Assembly (NCBI GenBank): GCA_016584495.1
Contig: WAID01000015.1
Span: forward strand, 1,984,501 to 2,048,500
Direction: 5' to 3'
Origin: Celoporthe dispersa
Taxonomy: Eukaryota > Ascomycota > Sordariomycetes > Diaporthales > Cryphonectriaceae
DNA: 64,000 bases
Shown: positions 35,370 through 46,723 of the stretch, piece by piece
How positions within the stretch are numbered: the first letter of the stretch is position 1
Layout: every line of letters begins with the position of its first letter
Program-made: the position numbers and the translations under genes
Notes under the pieces: model-generated
The model's database searches: none
What the model was told of the DNA's origin: nothing
What the model saw: only the letters and a program-made list of their open reading frames with translations

Positions 35370-36946
35370 ATGTTGTCCACCAGCTACCACCGATACCAGC
35401 AGCAACGTGCCGCCGCCCCCCCTTCCCACTACCTCCCAGAGACGCCGCCGGAGCTGGTGAGCCCCAGCTCGTCGACATACTCGTCCATCTCCTCCGAGGG
35501 TCCTCCGGCCTGGATCTCGAGGCCGAGCGGCCCTCCCTCGCCGCCCATGGCAAGCTATGACTATGCCCACCTCCTGACCTCTGACGACCCGGGCAGGAAG
35601 TCGCGGAAGAAGAAGAGGCAGCCCACCTTTGCCGAGCTGACGGGCACAGCTCCCCCCGCGCGGCCGACGCTCCCCCCGCTGAGCAGCCTCTTCCCGCAGG
35701 GCGTCCGATCTCTGCCCGCGTCGTCGCGCTCAGACCAGCAGCCGGCCTCTACCACCACCACCCCTCCCTCCTCCTCCTATCCGGTCACCTCGCCTGTGGA
35801 TCCCCCCCGGAGCGCCGGTGGCTACCTGGAGAGGCCCGGCGGCTCCTCCTCCTCCTCCTCCTCCCCCTCCTACTTTGGTGTGCCGACGTCGAACGCGCCG
35901 CAGCTCAAGAAGTCCACCTTTGAGCCGAAGCTGCCCGACAGGACGCTCCCCTCGCTCACGGGAGACCACAGGAGCCTGTTCCCGGACTCGCTCTCGCCCG
36001 TGACGAGGGGGGGAGCCGCGGGGCCGCGCAGACCCCAGCCACAGGTGGTCCTTCCACTCGGACATGGTCGAGCGGCGGTACCAGACACAACCGCTGGCCG
36101 GCCAGAAGCACCCGCACGAGGGTCACCACTACGAAGAGGCACGAGGCCCTCACCACCAGCAGCACCAGCAGCAGCAGCAGCAACAACAACAACACCACTA
36201 CCCGACGTCCCAGCAGCCCAACCCATATGTCCTGCACCCTCTGCTCCCGGACATGCTCCCGGAGAAGGACGAGACGCTGCCGACCAAGGACGGGCTGGGC
36301 CCCAAGATCTGGACGGGGACGCACTTCCTCCCACGCTTCGTCAAGTCGGAGAACGTCCCGGGGGAGGGCATGTGCTACTTCTACGACGACGGCTCCCACT
36401 GCAAGACGGTCATCGACGGGGAGGCGGTCAATGCGCACTGGGGCGTGACCAAGGCGGGCAAGCCGCGTAAGAGGCTGGCCATTGCGTGTCTGACGTGCAG
36501 GGAGAAGAAGATCAAGTGTGATCCGGACTACCCGCGGTGTGTGCAGTGTGAGAAGTTTGGGCGCATCTGCAGGTTCAAGAACGCGTGGGTTCCCCCTTTT
36601 TTTTTTTCTCTCTTTTCCTGGGGAGGCTACAGAGACGAGAGGGAGGGGGCATGGCTTGCTGACAAGAAAAAACAGCCCGCGGGGTGGTGGTCATCACAAT
36701 GCCATGTCCACAATAGTCATCGATGAGCGTGACGACGCCCCCGCCCATCATATCCGGCCCTATGGGTACAGGCCAAAGCACACTCCTCCCATCTCGCCCA
36801 AGACCACCGAGCACCCGTCCACGGAGGGTCACGACGCACCACCAAAGAGGCCTAGGAACGAGACAGACGGCCTCCTCCTCCCTGCAGGACCCGACGGACA
36901 GCAGAGCCCCGAGAGATCACTTTATCCTCCTCCCCCCGAGACCTAG
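35370..36946 (+). CDS. Zn2Cys6 transcription factor with C-terminal zinc cluster, frame broken once
   Basis: Two exons, 35370-36584 and 36676-36946 (intron 91 bp, GTGGGT donor, ACAG acceptor), about 494 aa after correction. The N-terminal half is low complexity, rich in Ser, Pro and Thr. A conserved-looking block follows: WSFHSDMVERRYQTQPLAG, a Gln/His tract, then PDMLPEKDETLPTKDGLGPK, FLPRFVKSENVPGEGMCYFY and VIDGEAVNAHWGVTKAGKPR. Immediately after comes the binuclear cluster CLTCREKKIKC-x6-C-x2-C-x6-C (C-x2-C-x6-C-x6-C-x2-C-x6-C). The tail encoded by exon 2 is Pro-rich with PPKRPR, a possible nuclear signal. Placing the cluster near the C-terminus is unusual, as most fungal C6 proteins carry it at the N-terminus. 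The frame is lost in the G7 run 36007-36013 and is restored by removing one base. CTCTCTCGACAG just before the ATG looks like the acceptor of a leader intron. Confidence 0.87.
36152..36193. repeat. CAG/CAA repeat encoding a Gln/His tract
   Basis: An in-frame trinucleotide run inside the regulator encodes HHQQHQQQQQQQQQHH. The CAG and CAA mixture would slow slippage. Such tracts are common in fungal activators. Confidence 0.85.
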
Positions 36947-39203
36947 TGAGACCACCGATCGGGATATTCACCTCCTTCCTTTTTTTCTTTCCTCTTTTCT
37001 GTTTTTTGTGTGGGTGTGTGTGTGTTTCTTGTCTCACCAGAAAGGGGGCATGCCAGTCGTGTCTTCATTTCGGGAGACGTACTTTTTCTTTCTGAAAAAG
37101 AGCTACTCTGGCACACACACACACACACACACACAAAAACACACACAAACCAAAAAAAAAAAACACTCTTCCCCCCCCCCCCCCTTTGACGTATGCCAAA
37201 CCGCTCTCAGCTGTGGCGTCGTCGGGAACATCTCTGGCAACCGCCACGTGCCGGTACTTGTCTCAGGCGGGACGAGCGCCTTCCGGACTGGGGCAGGCGG
37301 GAGAAAGGGAAAGAGAAAGAAAGGAGAAACAGAGGACGACCACCCCCAAAAAATTACAATAAAAAAAGGGGGTGCGAGGGCGGGCGCCATGCTCACTTTC
37401 CTGACCTAGGACCACGCCATCGGGAAGCTGAAGGGGGCACACACGCTGCGAGATGAAATACCTCCGGTGGTCATCAAGGTGGCGGTCTGCAGTGCAACGT
37501 TGACCAGTCACCTGGGGCTTGGATGGTATCTCTCTTTCTCTCTCTCCCGAAGAAGGGATTTCCCTCCAAGCCCGGATGGCGATCCTGACGAGGGAGGCCC
37601 GGGCGGGAGAGGCTGAGCAAAGATGTCTCTCTCTCGGGTCGTCCGACGAGAAAAAGGAAAATTATTGTTTTTTTTTTTTTTTGGGCCGCGTCATCCATCG
37701 TGTACACACAGCCCCCCGGGCGCGCACTATCGACAGGCCCAGCCTCTCCCACCGACCCTGCAAGGCTCGAACGAAGCCTCTGGGGCGACGGAATCTCCTC
37801 CAGAACCAACTTCCGCCGCTCCGAGCCGGTCTGGGGCCTCTTGACCAGTGCACCGGAGCCAAGCGCCAAACTCCCTCCTCGCTTGTATTTCATCTGGGCC
37901 TATACAAATAACCCTCTCAGAGCTGTATCATTATACCTGTTCTCTCCCCCCCTCCCCCCTCTGTTTCTGGGTTGTCTTCGTGATCGCATCGAGCCGGCGT
38001 TTTTTGTGTGGTTTTTGGAGAACCGTTCCGACCAGGCGGTGATGATGAGGAAGGTTGGACAGGGCCCAGTCTCATCGTCTTGTGTCTTGTTGTCGTCATG
38101 TCGGAATAGGAACATATCAAATAAGGGCAACCTAATTTCTGTTTTTCTTTTCTTTTTTTTTTTTTAAAAAGCGGAACGGGGGCCAAAGCAAGAATGAGCT
38201 CCTTTCTTTTTTTGGGGGGGAGGGGGGAGGGGTCTCTTTTTCCTTTTTCCTCTCCTGTACATTATGAAGGAGAAATTCCTTTTTTTTTTTCTTGGGAAAG
38301 GGAGCATTGTGATACATCATGGTGCATCAAGCACACAAAAAAGCAAAAGAAGAAATAGCAACAGCTGCTCGCGTGGGAGAAGCGAGACCCTCGTCTGTTG
38401 GGACCCACAGAACCTAGTATATATTTTTATGACAAGAGTTGTTATAATGCATATAAATATTGGTAAATATCATGAGGGGTTCGGGTGGGTTCTTGTGAGA
38501 AGGGAGAGTTCAAGAAAGAAGAAAAAGAAGAAACGTTGTAGATGTGTTTGTAATTGTATTTTTTTTTAAAAAAAATCTCTCTTCTGCAATGTAATAATCC
38601 ATATACTACTAATAAGAAACCTTGTCTTCCGCTTCTTCCTCTGCAGCGGGGACTACAGAGGAGGTATTCAACACAGACATGTGTGTATATATATATATGG
38701 ATAAATAGATAGATAGATGGACGGTACAAAGAGTAAACTATGATGCAACATGGAGCGCTCTCAGTCTCTCCGGGGACTTTATACCAGTGCCCTTGGTCGT
38801 ACTCTCTCTCTCTCTCTCCTCTGCCCAGATTAGTATGCCTTCAGCTGCGTGGCGGCTGAGCCCTCCTGCGCGTCGTCCAGGTCCGTCCTGTATCTCTCTC
38901 GACACATGTGCACACCGTATGCTTTTAGGGACTGGAACGAACATCTCCAGGCGGACAAACCGTGCGGCCTCCTCGGCCCTCCGCGTGGCCCTGCCGGTCT
39001 TGAAGGACTGTCTCGCCGTCCGCTCTGAACATGCCAGGCGCTTCCGACAGCCTCTCCAGACGTGCCGAGGACGTCTGACGGACGATCGCGGGGCAATGTC
39101 TTGTTGGGCTGCCGTCCTGATGGTCCTTTACTGCGGGACAATTTTGGGACGGGGATCCCTGGCTCAGGCACGCAGGGAAGGCCAGGCAGGATCTCGGCCT
39201 AGT
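36947..39203. other. Intergenic region between regulator and TIR element
   Basis: No gene is recognised. It contains CA repeats (about 37111-37150), a C-run (37172-37185), T-runs (37668-37682, 38151-38165, 38280-38290), and local AT-richness at 38400-38720 with TAGA/ATAGAT repeats (38698-38722). Confidence 0.55.
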
Positions 39204-39240
39204 TATGGTGCGCCATAGGGCTCACTCTGCAAAAACCCCT
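39204..39240 (+). repeat. Left terminal inverted repeat
   Basis: 37 bp, opening TATGGTGCGCC, complementary to 39780-39816 except at one position. The first 15 bp contain a small internal palindrome, ATGGTGCGCCAT. Confidence 0.88.
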
Positions 39241-39779
39241 AGTCGGCTCAAACAGGAGGGGTAGACATAGAATTTCCATTTATATGCAATTTTATATACT
39301 TCTTTTTCTTATTGAAACCTTATCCAATAGCAAAGATATTTTATATATAACTAAATCTATATTCGGAAATTCATATTTTTCAAAAAGAATTGAATTTGAA
39401 TAAAAATCAATTGAATTATCTTGATTTTTATTTTCAAACCCTAACCCTTATCTAATTTTCTTATCTTTTTCTTCCGATTCAGAAGTTTCCACTTTTCTAT
39501 CAAAACTGACTCGCTCTTAGCAATAATGACTCGCTAGATTGCTATTATCCTTGTTGAAATTTTAAATTCACACCCTTTGAATAAAGATTTTAATAAAATT
39601 TTAAAAATTGAATTTTCATTAAAAGAATTATTTATAAATTTTAAAAAATAATATAGCTTTCAAATACTCATATTATTTCATTTATATTCTATTTTAAGTT
39701 GTTTTCGTAGAGTTATATTGAGTCAAAATTCGAGAGTTTTCATTATAATAATGAGTAGTGGTGTTGTTCTAAGGATTTC

Positions 39780-39816
39780 AGGGGTTTTTGCAAAGTGAGC
39801 CCTATGGCGCACCATA
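39780..39816 (-). repeat. Right terminal inverted repeat
   Basis: 37 bp, ending GGCGCACCATA on the plus strand and followed by CTAGT. It mirrors the left repeat with a single C/T difference. Confidence 0.88.
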
Positions 39817-40046
39817 CTAGTGGGAAGAACAAACCCCACACGCCTTGAGCTCCACACAGCTCCCTGCGTGTACGCCGACCTTCATCCATTCTCACCCGCG
39901 TGCTCCTCTCAGACACGAGCAGCCTCATCTCTGAGCACCTACAACTGTCAGCAGTGGATGGCATCCTGGGTATCTGATCATCAGTCTCTCCAGCACTCCA
40001 GATCTGCACGAGGTCATGACATGGCGGCCTCGGGCTCTCTATTAAG

Positions 40047-41246
40047 ATGGCTTTTCCATACAAGCCCATAGCCTTCTTGACGGGCGCAAATGGTGAACCG
40101 ACATCCTCATTTTTTTTTCCCTTTTTTCATTCTCTCTCGAGCCAAAATGAGCACGGCTGACATCCCTCACAGGACCAATACACGCTCTCGCCTACTCTGC
40201 CTCGCCCGGCACGTACATCCTCACCGGCAGCGCGGACCGCTCCATCCGCCTCTACAACCCCAACCCAAGCACCACCACCTCCTCCTCCTCCACCACCACC
40301 ACCACCACCTCATCCCTACCCGAAGGCCGCCTCATCCAGACCTACCAGGCCCACTCCCACGAGGTCTCTCTCCCTGGCCGTCGCCGCCGACAACGCCCGC
40401 TTCGCCTCGGCCGGCGGCGACCGCACCGTGTTCCTCTGGGACGTGTCGACGGCCCAGACCCTGCGGCGCCTCACGCACGCCGCCGAGGGCCACGTGGGCC
40501 GCGTCAACTGCGTGGCCATGGCCGGGGCCGGCGACGCCCTGGTGGTCTCGGGCGGGTTCGACACCACGGTGCGGATCTGGGACACCAGGTCTGGCGGCGG
40601 CGGCGGCGGGGCGAGGCCCATCATGGTGCTCAGCGAGGCCCGGGACGCCATCTCGGCTGTGGTCGTGCGCGGGGCCGAGGTCATCAGCGGGTCTGTGGAC
40701 GGCCGGGTGCGGGCGTATGACGTGCGCATGGGCAGGGTGACGACGGATGTCGTCGGGGCGAGCGTGTCGAGCCTGTGTCTCGCCCAGGACGGGCGCGCGG
40801 TGCTGGTGGGGAGCCTGGATAGCACGGTGAGGCTGATGGACCGGGACGCGGGCACGTGCCTGAGGACGTACGGCGGCGGCGGCGGCGGCGGCGAGGAGAG
40901 CCGTGGGTGGAGGAACGAGGACCTGCGGGTGCAGAGCCTGCTGGGCGCGAGGGAGAGGTATGTCGTGGCCGGGGACGAGATGGCGGGCGAGGTGCCGGCG
41001 GCGGCAGCAGAGCAGGGGGGCAGGCTGTGGGCGTGGGATCTGATGACTGGCAAGCTGGCCTCGAGGGTCAGCGTGCCCTGGGGCCCGGCGGGGACGGAGA
41101 AGCTGAGGCGCGCTGTCGGAAGGGACGGCCGGGAGAAGGAGCGGAGGTTTGTCGTGAGCTGTCTCGCCTGGCGGGAGGCCGGCTTCGGCGACCAGTTCTG
41201 TGCCGGGGGCACCTCCAGCGCGGTGACTGTCTTTGGTCCCGCGTGA
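40047..41246 (+). CDS. WD40 scaffold, MORG1/WDR83-like, frame broken once
   Basis: Two exons. Exon 1 is 40047-40092 (46 bp; MAFPYKPIAFLTGAN), then an 80-bp intron (GTGAAC donor, CACAG acceptor at 40172), then exon 2 from 40173 opening GPIHALAYSASPGTYILTGS. The join gives the family's first blade (L-x-G-H/A-N-G-P-I-H-A-L). Further repeats are FASAGGDRTVFLWDV, VVSGGFDTTVRIWDTR, VISGSVDGRVRAYDVR, LVGSLDSTVRLMDRD and FCAGGTSSAVTVFG. A frame shift in the TC-rich stretch about 40364-40373 separates the first two blades; one extra base (after HSHEV) explains it. About 372 aa after correction. The family serves as a scaffold for MAP-kinase signalling and is also found with spliceosomes. Low-complexity Ser/Thr and Gly patches interrupt the blades. 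A MITE-like element ends about 230 bp upstream of the start. Confidence 0.87.
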
Positions 41247-41792
41247 AGAGATAAAAACTACGCAAGAATCACGGCCGTCTAAAAGACACAGCGCTCCATC
41301 TGACCAAGACCAATATCCATCAATCACATTGAAGCAATGGGCCAGCAGGCCGTTCTCGACATTCTCGTCCTGAACCAACAGCAGCCCTCCTCCACAGTCT
41401 ATAAGAGATTAGACAAAAAATAAAAGAGCTCGCCTGGGCGCCAAACACCAGCGTTCCACCTTGTGTTCCCCGCCGCCCTCCACTCCCGGCCCCCCTTTCC
41501 TCTCCCGAAATGCAATCATCCTCGCAGCTATCCACGAGGTTTCCGACGCGTGATGGGGATATAATATGTATATATGCGTATCGTCACAATAAAAAAAATA
41601 AAAAAAAAAGAAGACAGCCTTCTGTGTCTGTCGTTCACTCGTTCCCCTCCCCTGTTCCCATGAAAGAATATACAAGCCTCTGGTTTTGGTTTTGTTGATC
41701 TTGGGCCATGGAGGTTCCTTTTTTTTTCTTTTCTCTTTCCTCTTCCCCTCCGCCTTCTTCTTTCTCTTTTCTCGGTGCGCCTTCCGCGGAGC
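41247..41792. other. Convergent intergenic region
   Basis: 3' flanks of the WD40 and mannosyltransferase genes. A-rich (41590-41612) and T/C-rich (41717-41775) tracts are the only notable features. Confidence 0.6.
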
Positions 41793-43230
41793 TCAGCCCG
41801 CGTGCGCAAACTTGAACCAGTTTGGCCGGCAGTCCTCCTTGTTTAGCCATGATTCTCCGTCGGTGAAACGGCCGGTGACGCAGCCCTTGCACTTTGGCGA
41901 GTTGGGGCAGTTGAAGAAGGGGATGTGCTGGTATCCTATGTCCCGGAACCTGCAGCATGTCTCGGTTAGCTATCAAACCCCGGCGGGTCCTCTCTCCCCC
42001 GGATGCGACAGGCACCAACGTACCAGTGGATGCGGTTCCTGTCTTCGAACAGGCCCAGGGCGATACTGTGCACGGGCGCATCGCCCCACCGCTCGTAGAA
42101 GAAGCCACCGGCCCTGTCCAGGTGGTTGAAGTAGTCCTCGTACGGCTGGCTCCTCCAGAAGTTCATGTCGCCGATCTCAAAGTTGCTCCAGAAGTGACAG
42201 GTCGAGTAGCCATTGGCCTTGTCGTTGTGGTCGGGCCTCCGGGCCTTGTCCACCAGCCAGTTCAGGGCGCTGTTCTCGTGCAGGTACTCGCTGTGGGCGG
42301 CGAGGAACTTGGTCGTCTCGGGCCACAGGGTGGGGATGGACTCTGGGGCGTCGTACAGGTTGATGGTGAAGCCGTAGGTCTTGTTGTGGTCCTGCATGTA
42401 GCGGAAGACGTCGTAGTCGATATCGCAGAAGAAGTGCACCTTGGGCTCGACCCGCCAGTAGTACTGCGTGTCCTTGAGGGCCGGGTGCTTGTAGAAGAGA
42501 CCGCTGTTCCAGCGGCACATCTGGTGGTACGAGACCTTGTCCGCGTACTGGATCTCGTGCTCCTGCAGGATCTTGACGGACTCTTGGAACAGGTCCATGT
42601 TGATCCACGACGGCATCTCCCAGTGCTCCTTCGGTATGACCTCTATAACAGGATGGACGAAAATCATCAGCGGCTCATATTGCCCGTGCGCGCGCGGGGC
42701 GGGGATCACACAGGCTGCTCATACCATATCTTGTCTCTGCCTTTGTCACCTCTGACGTCTTCTTCTTGAACTCCTCTGTAAACGGGACATCGTTGAAGAA
42801 CGTCCACGGGTAGTTGAACTTGTTGTTCCACGTCCTCTCCAGGTCCTTCATCGCCTGGAGCATCCCCTGCAGCTCTTCGTTTCGCACGAGCGCCAGCAGG
42901 GTAGCGTTGATGCGCTCTGGGTTCTTCGCGTCGGGCGCATAGCCTGGACCTGCGCGGCGCAGTATGCCGTCTGGTTCGCCGGTTGCTATAGTAAGAGAGA
43001 GAGAGAGAGAGGCAGGGCCAGGGTCAGATAGAGATGCTTGTGGCGCCGGCAGCACCGCGGACAGGAGGAGGCCAGAGCTGCTCACGATCTAATAACGGAT
43101 CCCTCTCGTTGTTGGGTATGCCGAGGGGCGTCTTGATACCAGACCCAGGCCTGAAGATCTGGTAGAGAAAGAAACACCACATGAAGACGGCGGCGAGTCC
43201 GAGGACCCTGACCGGCCGAGCGATAGCCAT
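41793..43230 (-). CDS. Alpha-1,2-mannosyltransferase, KRE2/MNT1 family (GT15)
   Basis: Four exons: 43230-43086, 42985-42725, 42642-42024 and 41949-41793, all joining in frame to 393 aa. Donors are GTGAGC, GTATGA and GTACGT; two of the three acceptors are TATAG. It is a Golgi type II membrane protein: short cytosolic MAIARPVR, then the signal anchor VLGLAAVFMWCFFLYQIF, then a lumenal stem. The catalytic domain shows NATLLALVRNEELQGM, KFNYPWTFFNDVPFTEEFK, the WRVEPKVHFFCDIDYDVF block and HFWSNFEIGDMNFWRS, with the Glu of NFE (about residue 291) at the family's proposed nucleophile position. It ends YQHIPFFNCPNSPKCKGC. It adds alpha-1,2-mannose to O- and N-linked glycans of wall proteins, using GDP-mannose and Mn2+. 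No frame break. Confidence 0.95.
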
Positions 43231-43710
43231 GGCGGCGGCAGACTTTGGTTCGACAGGAATTGGGTCGCGCGGTTGGCAGGTGTGGGCCTTTTTTTTCTTC
43301 CTTGCCTTCTTGAATCTTTTTATCGTAGCATGGCCTCGTTCGAAGCGATACGACGGTGGTCAGGGCGCTCAGGCGACCGTGTTGTCGGCGGCTGGCGCTG
43401 GTCGTTGTTGACGAAGGGGGACGGACTTAAGGCTCTCGAATACAAGCTTAAAAGGGGTGGTGGCAGTTAAAACTTCCAAGCCACGCGCGTTGTCGAGCGT
43501 AGATGACAGCAAGCTGGGTTGGGACGAATGATGAATAGGGGCCAGAGTAAGCGAAGAGCGCCCTAAAAACTGCCACAGGTGCAACGGCCAGGCCTTAGCG
43601 CAGAGTACACGGAGCTACATAGAACTCGCTGGCAGGCAGAAGGTACTTTTCGATAGTGTCAACCTAGCCTTGCGCTTCAACGCGTCCTACCTTGTCTGGT
43701 GTCTCTCTCT

Positions 43711-43744
<34 letters not shown>

Positions 43745-43846
43745 TCTGACGACCAGCAGCCATGAGCAGATACAGTTCATTGTCCTTCTCATGACAGTCG
43801 CGATGAAACGGACTGCCGCCATTGCCGTTGTCAGACCACCTGAGAG
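43231..43846. promoter_or_regulatory. Divergent promoter region of mannosyltransferase and GCP5 genes
   Basis: About 616 bp between two start codons, so it must hold both promoters and leaders. A CT repeat at about 43701-43745 lies roughly 100 bp before the GCP5-like start; such pyrimidine tracts are common just upstream of fungal start sites. No TATA box is evident. Confidence 0.5.
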
Positions 43847-46723
43847 ATGGCCTTCCTTGCCGAGTTAGGGGCCTTGACCGACGAGCTCGTCACCATCATC
43901 ACGACCACCTCGCCTACAGTGAGTGCGCCTGCGACGGCTTACACAAGGGACATCTGCTCACTCCCATCTAGTCTCGGCCGCAGAAGTTCAGATCCTATCG
44001 CGAGAGTGCCTTGCGTGGGATCAGAAGCCGCGAACACCTCCAGACCAACCAGTTCACCGTCGAGGAGCAGCTCCGGGGCCTCGTCGAGAGGTTCTCGGTC
44101 GTCGGCCGAGATGGCCTGTCTGAGGCGTTGAGGCAGAGGCTCGACGCGCTGTCCAGGCAGTCGACAAGATGGACGCCCGAGGTATTGCATCTCCTGCTGG
44201 AGCTATCCGACCAGCCTGTGAAGAGGTCCAGCCTCGACTCCCTCGCGCGGGTGCGTGAGGCAGCCCGGGAACCCGGGAGTGGATCTCAGATGGGAGGACA
44301 TCGCCAGAGAGGATGGCTGGGCCCAGGAACGCGGCCTATGGAGGGATGTCGACTTCGCAGACAGCTCAGGCGACGAGGGGATGCCAGGACCCCAGTCGCC
44401 CGCCGCATGCTCGGATGACACGTCCATGTCAGGCGCCACAGCCCCGGGCCAGAAGAGGACGGTAGATAGCTTGCTCCTATCTACAACAGAGGAGCTGCCG
44501 CTTCAGGAGATCAAAAGGGCCCAGGAATGGCGCCACGACGAACAGCCAAGAGATGCGTCCGGACGACCAACGAAGGTGGCCATCTCGGAGTATCAGATCC
44601 TGCGAGAAGCCTTGTTCCTCTTGAACGGCCTGCCGACCAGCCTGTTCGGGCCGGACTGCACACCGGTGCCCAGGTACCAGCTTTCAGATGTGTCGTGGGA
44701 TACATACCGAGCCCTGATCAACTCCTTTGCTGAGTATGGGCGGGCTTTGCTGCCTCTCCGCAAATTCTGCGAGACTACACAGGACGTGCCGCTGGTGCAG
44801 GCCTTTCAAGACTCGGTGTGTCGGTGTCTCCGGGCCTTCGACAGGCAGATCGCATCGATCCAGGGGCGCTATGTCGAGATCAGGTCGGACACAGTCGTGA
44901 GCCTGATAGCTCTACAGCAAGAGCTCAAGCCACTCCTTGCCCCCCTGGCCGGCCTGTCGGGTGTTGTTCGCCAGCTCCAGGAGGAGCGGTACGCCCACTC
45001 GTTCCGCTTCCTAGAGCTGCTGTATGATGCGACCTGCATAGCGCAGCTGAGCGGTGACGACCGGACCTACCATTACCTCGGGGAGATCTTCTTCGACTGC
45101 TTCAGGGTCTACATCAGGCCCATACGGCAGTGGATGGAAGGAGGGGAGCTCACACCAGGAGACAAGACCTTTTTCGTCGCGGAGGCCTCGGCATCAGTAC
45201 CACTGCGCCAGGTGTGGAGTGACAAGTTCGACCTCCGCAGGTCCCAAGACGGCCAGCTACATGCGCCCAGGTTTCTGCAGCCCGCGGTGCAAAAGATCTT
45301 CAACACCGGCAAGAGCATAGTCGTGCTCAAGCACCTCGGACGCTTCCAGCCTCTCGCCGGCGGCGACGACCTCCGCTTGGCCGACCCGCCGCTGGACTTC
45401 GCATCGGTCTGCGGCCCTCCAGACCTCGCCATGGCGCCATTCTCGGAGCTCTTCGATGCCGCGTTCGACCGCTGGGTGCAGAGCAAGCACCTCTCGACGT
45501 CCTCGAACCTCTCAGGCATCCTCTTTGAGTCCTGCGGCCTGTGGGACAGCCTCGACGCCCTGCAGCACATCTACTTTATGTCCGACGGCTCGCTGGTCGA
45601 CACCTTCACGTCTTCGGTGTTCGCAAGCCTAGACGCCCTGAGCACTACGTGGACAGACCGGTTCACGCTGACCGAGCTTGCCCAGGAAGCATGGTCCCCG
45701 TGTGCAGGCCTTGAGAGCTATCGCCTCTCAGCCTCGGTCGACCCAGAACACCTGTTCCACGGCCATCCCGACCAGGCCCGGTGTAGCGTCCGGAACAGCC
45801 TGCCAGGGATCCGCCTCTCCTACAAGCTCGCCTGGCCCGTGCGGCTCGTCATCACGAGAGAAGCCATCACGAACTACGAACTCCTCTTTACCCTCCTCCT
45901 GCAGCTCCGGCGCGCAGCTACTGCTGTCACAACCTCGTCTGCCCTCCTCAAGTCACAGGCCGACGCCCAGGCAGACGATCACCAACAAGCCTACTACGCC
46001 CTCCGCGCCCGCCTCCTCTGGTTCGCGACGACCCTGCACTCCTACCTCACCAACATCGTCCTCGTGCCCGAGACCAGCAGGATGAGCGCCAGCCTCCGGG
46101 CCGCAGAGGACATCGACGCCATGATCGAGATCCACGCCCTCTTCGCGAGGCGCGTCGTGGACGAGGCGTGTCTGGGCGCCAAGCTGGCGCCGATCAGGGA
46201 CTGCGTGCTGGACGTGCTCGACCTGGCCATCAGGCTGGAGGACGGACGCCGCGCGGACGACAAGAGGCGCGCAGGCGAGGCGACCTGGCCTGCGGCATAC
46301 GGGCAGCAGGACCAGCGGCAGCAACAGTACGGCACGCCTCGGCGGCCCGGCGTCGGGGGCGGCAAAGAACAGCCGCAGCCTCCGCCCAGCGCCCTGAGGG
46401 GCGTGTACGTCAGCCCGAGGGAAAAGGAGCGGGAGGAGGACGAGACGATCCTGTTTGGGGAAGACGACGACGATCTCACAGGCGGTCAGAGTGGCGACGA
46501 GACGCCTGTGGTGCAGCGACGGCGGCAGCAGCAGCAGCAGCAGCAGCATCACCACCAGACATACGCCGAGATCCTGTCGGGTATCAGGGCAGATTTCGAC
46601 AGGCACCTACGGTTCATCACGGGCGGCCTGCGCGGTGTGGCCCGCGCATCGACGGACGCTGCGGCCGCGAAGTGGGATCTGCTGGCGGAGATGCTCGAGA
46701 TGGGTTTCAGAGGGCCAAGATAG
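43847..46723 (+). CDS. Gamma-tubulin complex component, GCP5/Mod21-like, frame broken once
   Basis: Exon 1 is 43847-43918 (MAFLAELGALTDELVTIITT), the intron is 53 bp (43919-43971, GTGAGT, ATCTAG), and exon 2 is 43972-46723. About 940 aa after correction. Spc97/Spc98 family features: an N-terminal helical region with TNQFTVEEQLRGLVERF, the DLRWEDIAREDGW and VDFADSSGDE motifs typical of GCP5-type proteins, YQILREALFLLNGLPTSLFG opening the first grip domain, YHYLGEIFFDCFRVYIRPIR, and the second domain from LSYKLAWPVRLVITREAITN through HSYLTNIVL to a terminal helical AKWDLLAEMLEMG. A Gln/His-rich linker (46528-46556) sits near the end. The frame is lost after VREAAREPG; one extra G in 44275-44277 restores VDLRWED. 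It acts in the gamma-tubulin ring complex at the spindle pole body. Budding yeast has no GCP5, filamentous fungi do. Confidence 0.88.

Larger units (their letters stand above)
39204..39816. mobile_element. Non-autonomous TIR DNA transposon (MITE-like), 613 bp
   Basis: An abrupt AT-rich island in GC-rich DNA, bounded by 37-bp terminal inverted repeats at 39204-39240 and 39780-39816. The two repeats differ at one position (C versus T). Each end begins TATGGTGCGCCATAGGGCTC when read inward. The pentamer CTAGT directly flanks both ends (39199-39203 and 39817-39821), which fits a target-site duplication. If the terminal TA belongs to the target instead, a Tc1/mariner-type TA duplication is the alternative reading. 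The interior has no open frame of note, so the element must be moved by a transposase elsewhere. I do not recognise the family. Confidence 0.85.

Noticed and set aside
39240..39780. AT-rich block as inserted mitochondrial DNA or centromere-like DNA
   Set aside because: The sharp 37-bp inverted ends and flanking pentamer fit a transposon much better, and no mitochondrial gene sequence is visible.
40146..40740. ATG at 40146 as start of the WD40 protein
   Set aside because: The frame from this ATG gives a non-WD sequence. The family's first blade needs the 40047-40092 exon, and the 40146 ATG falls within the intron.
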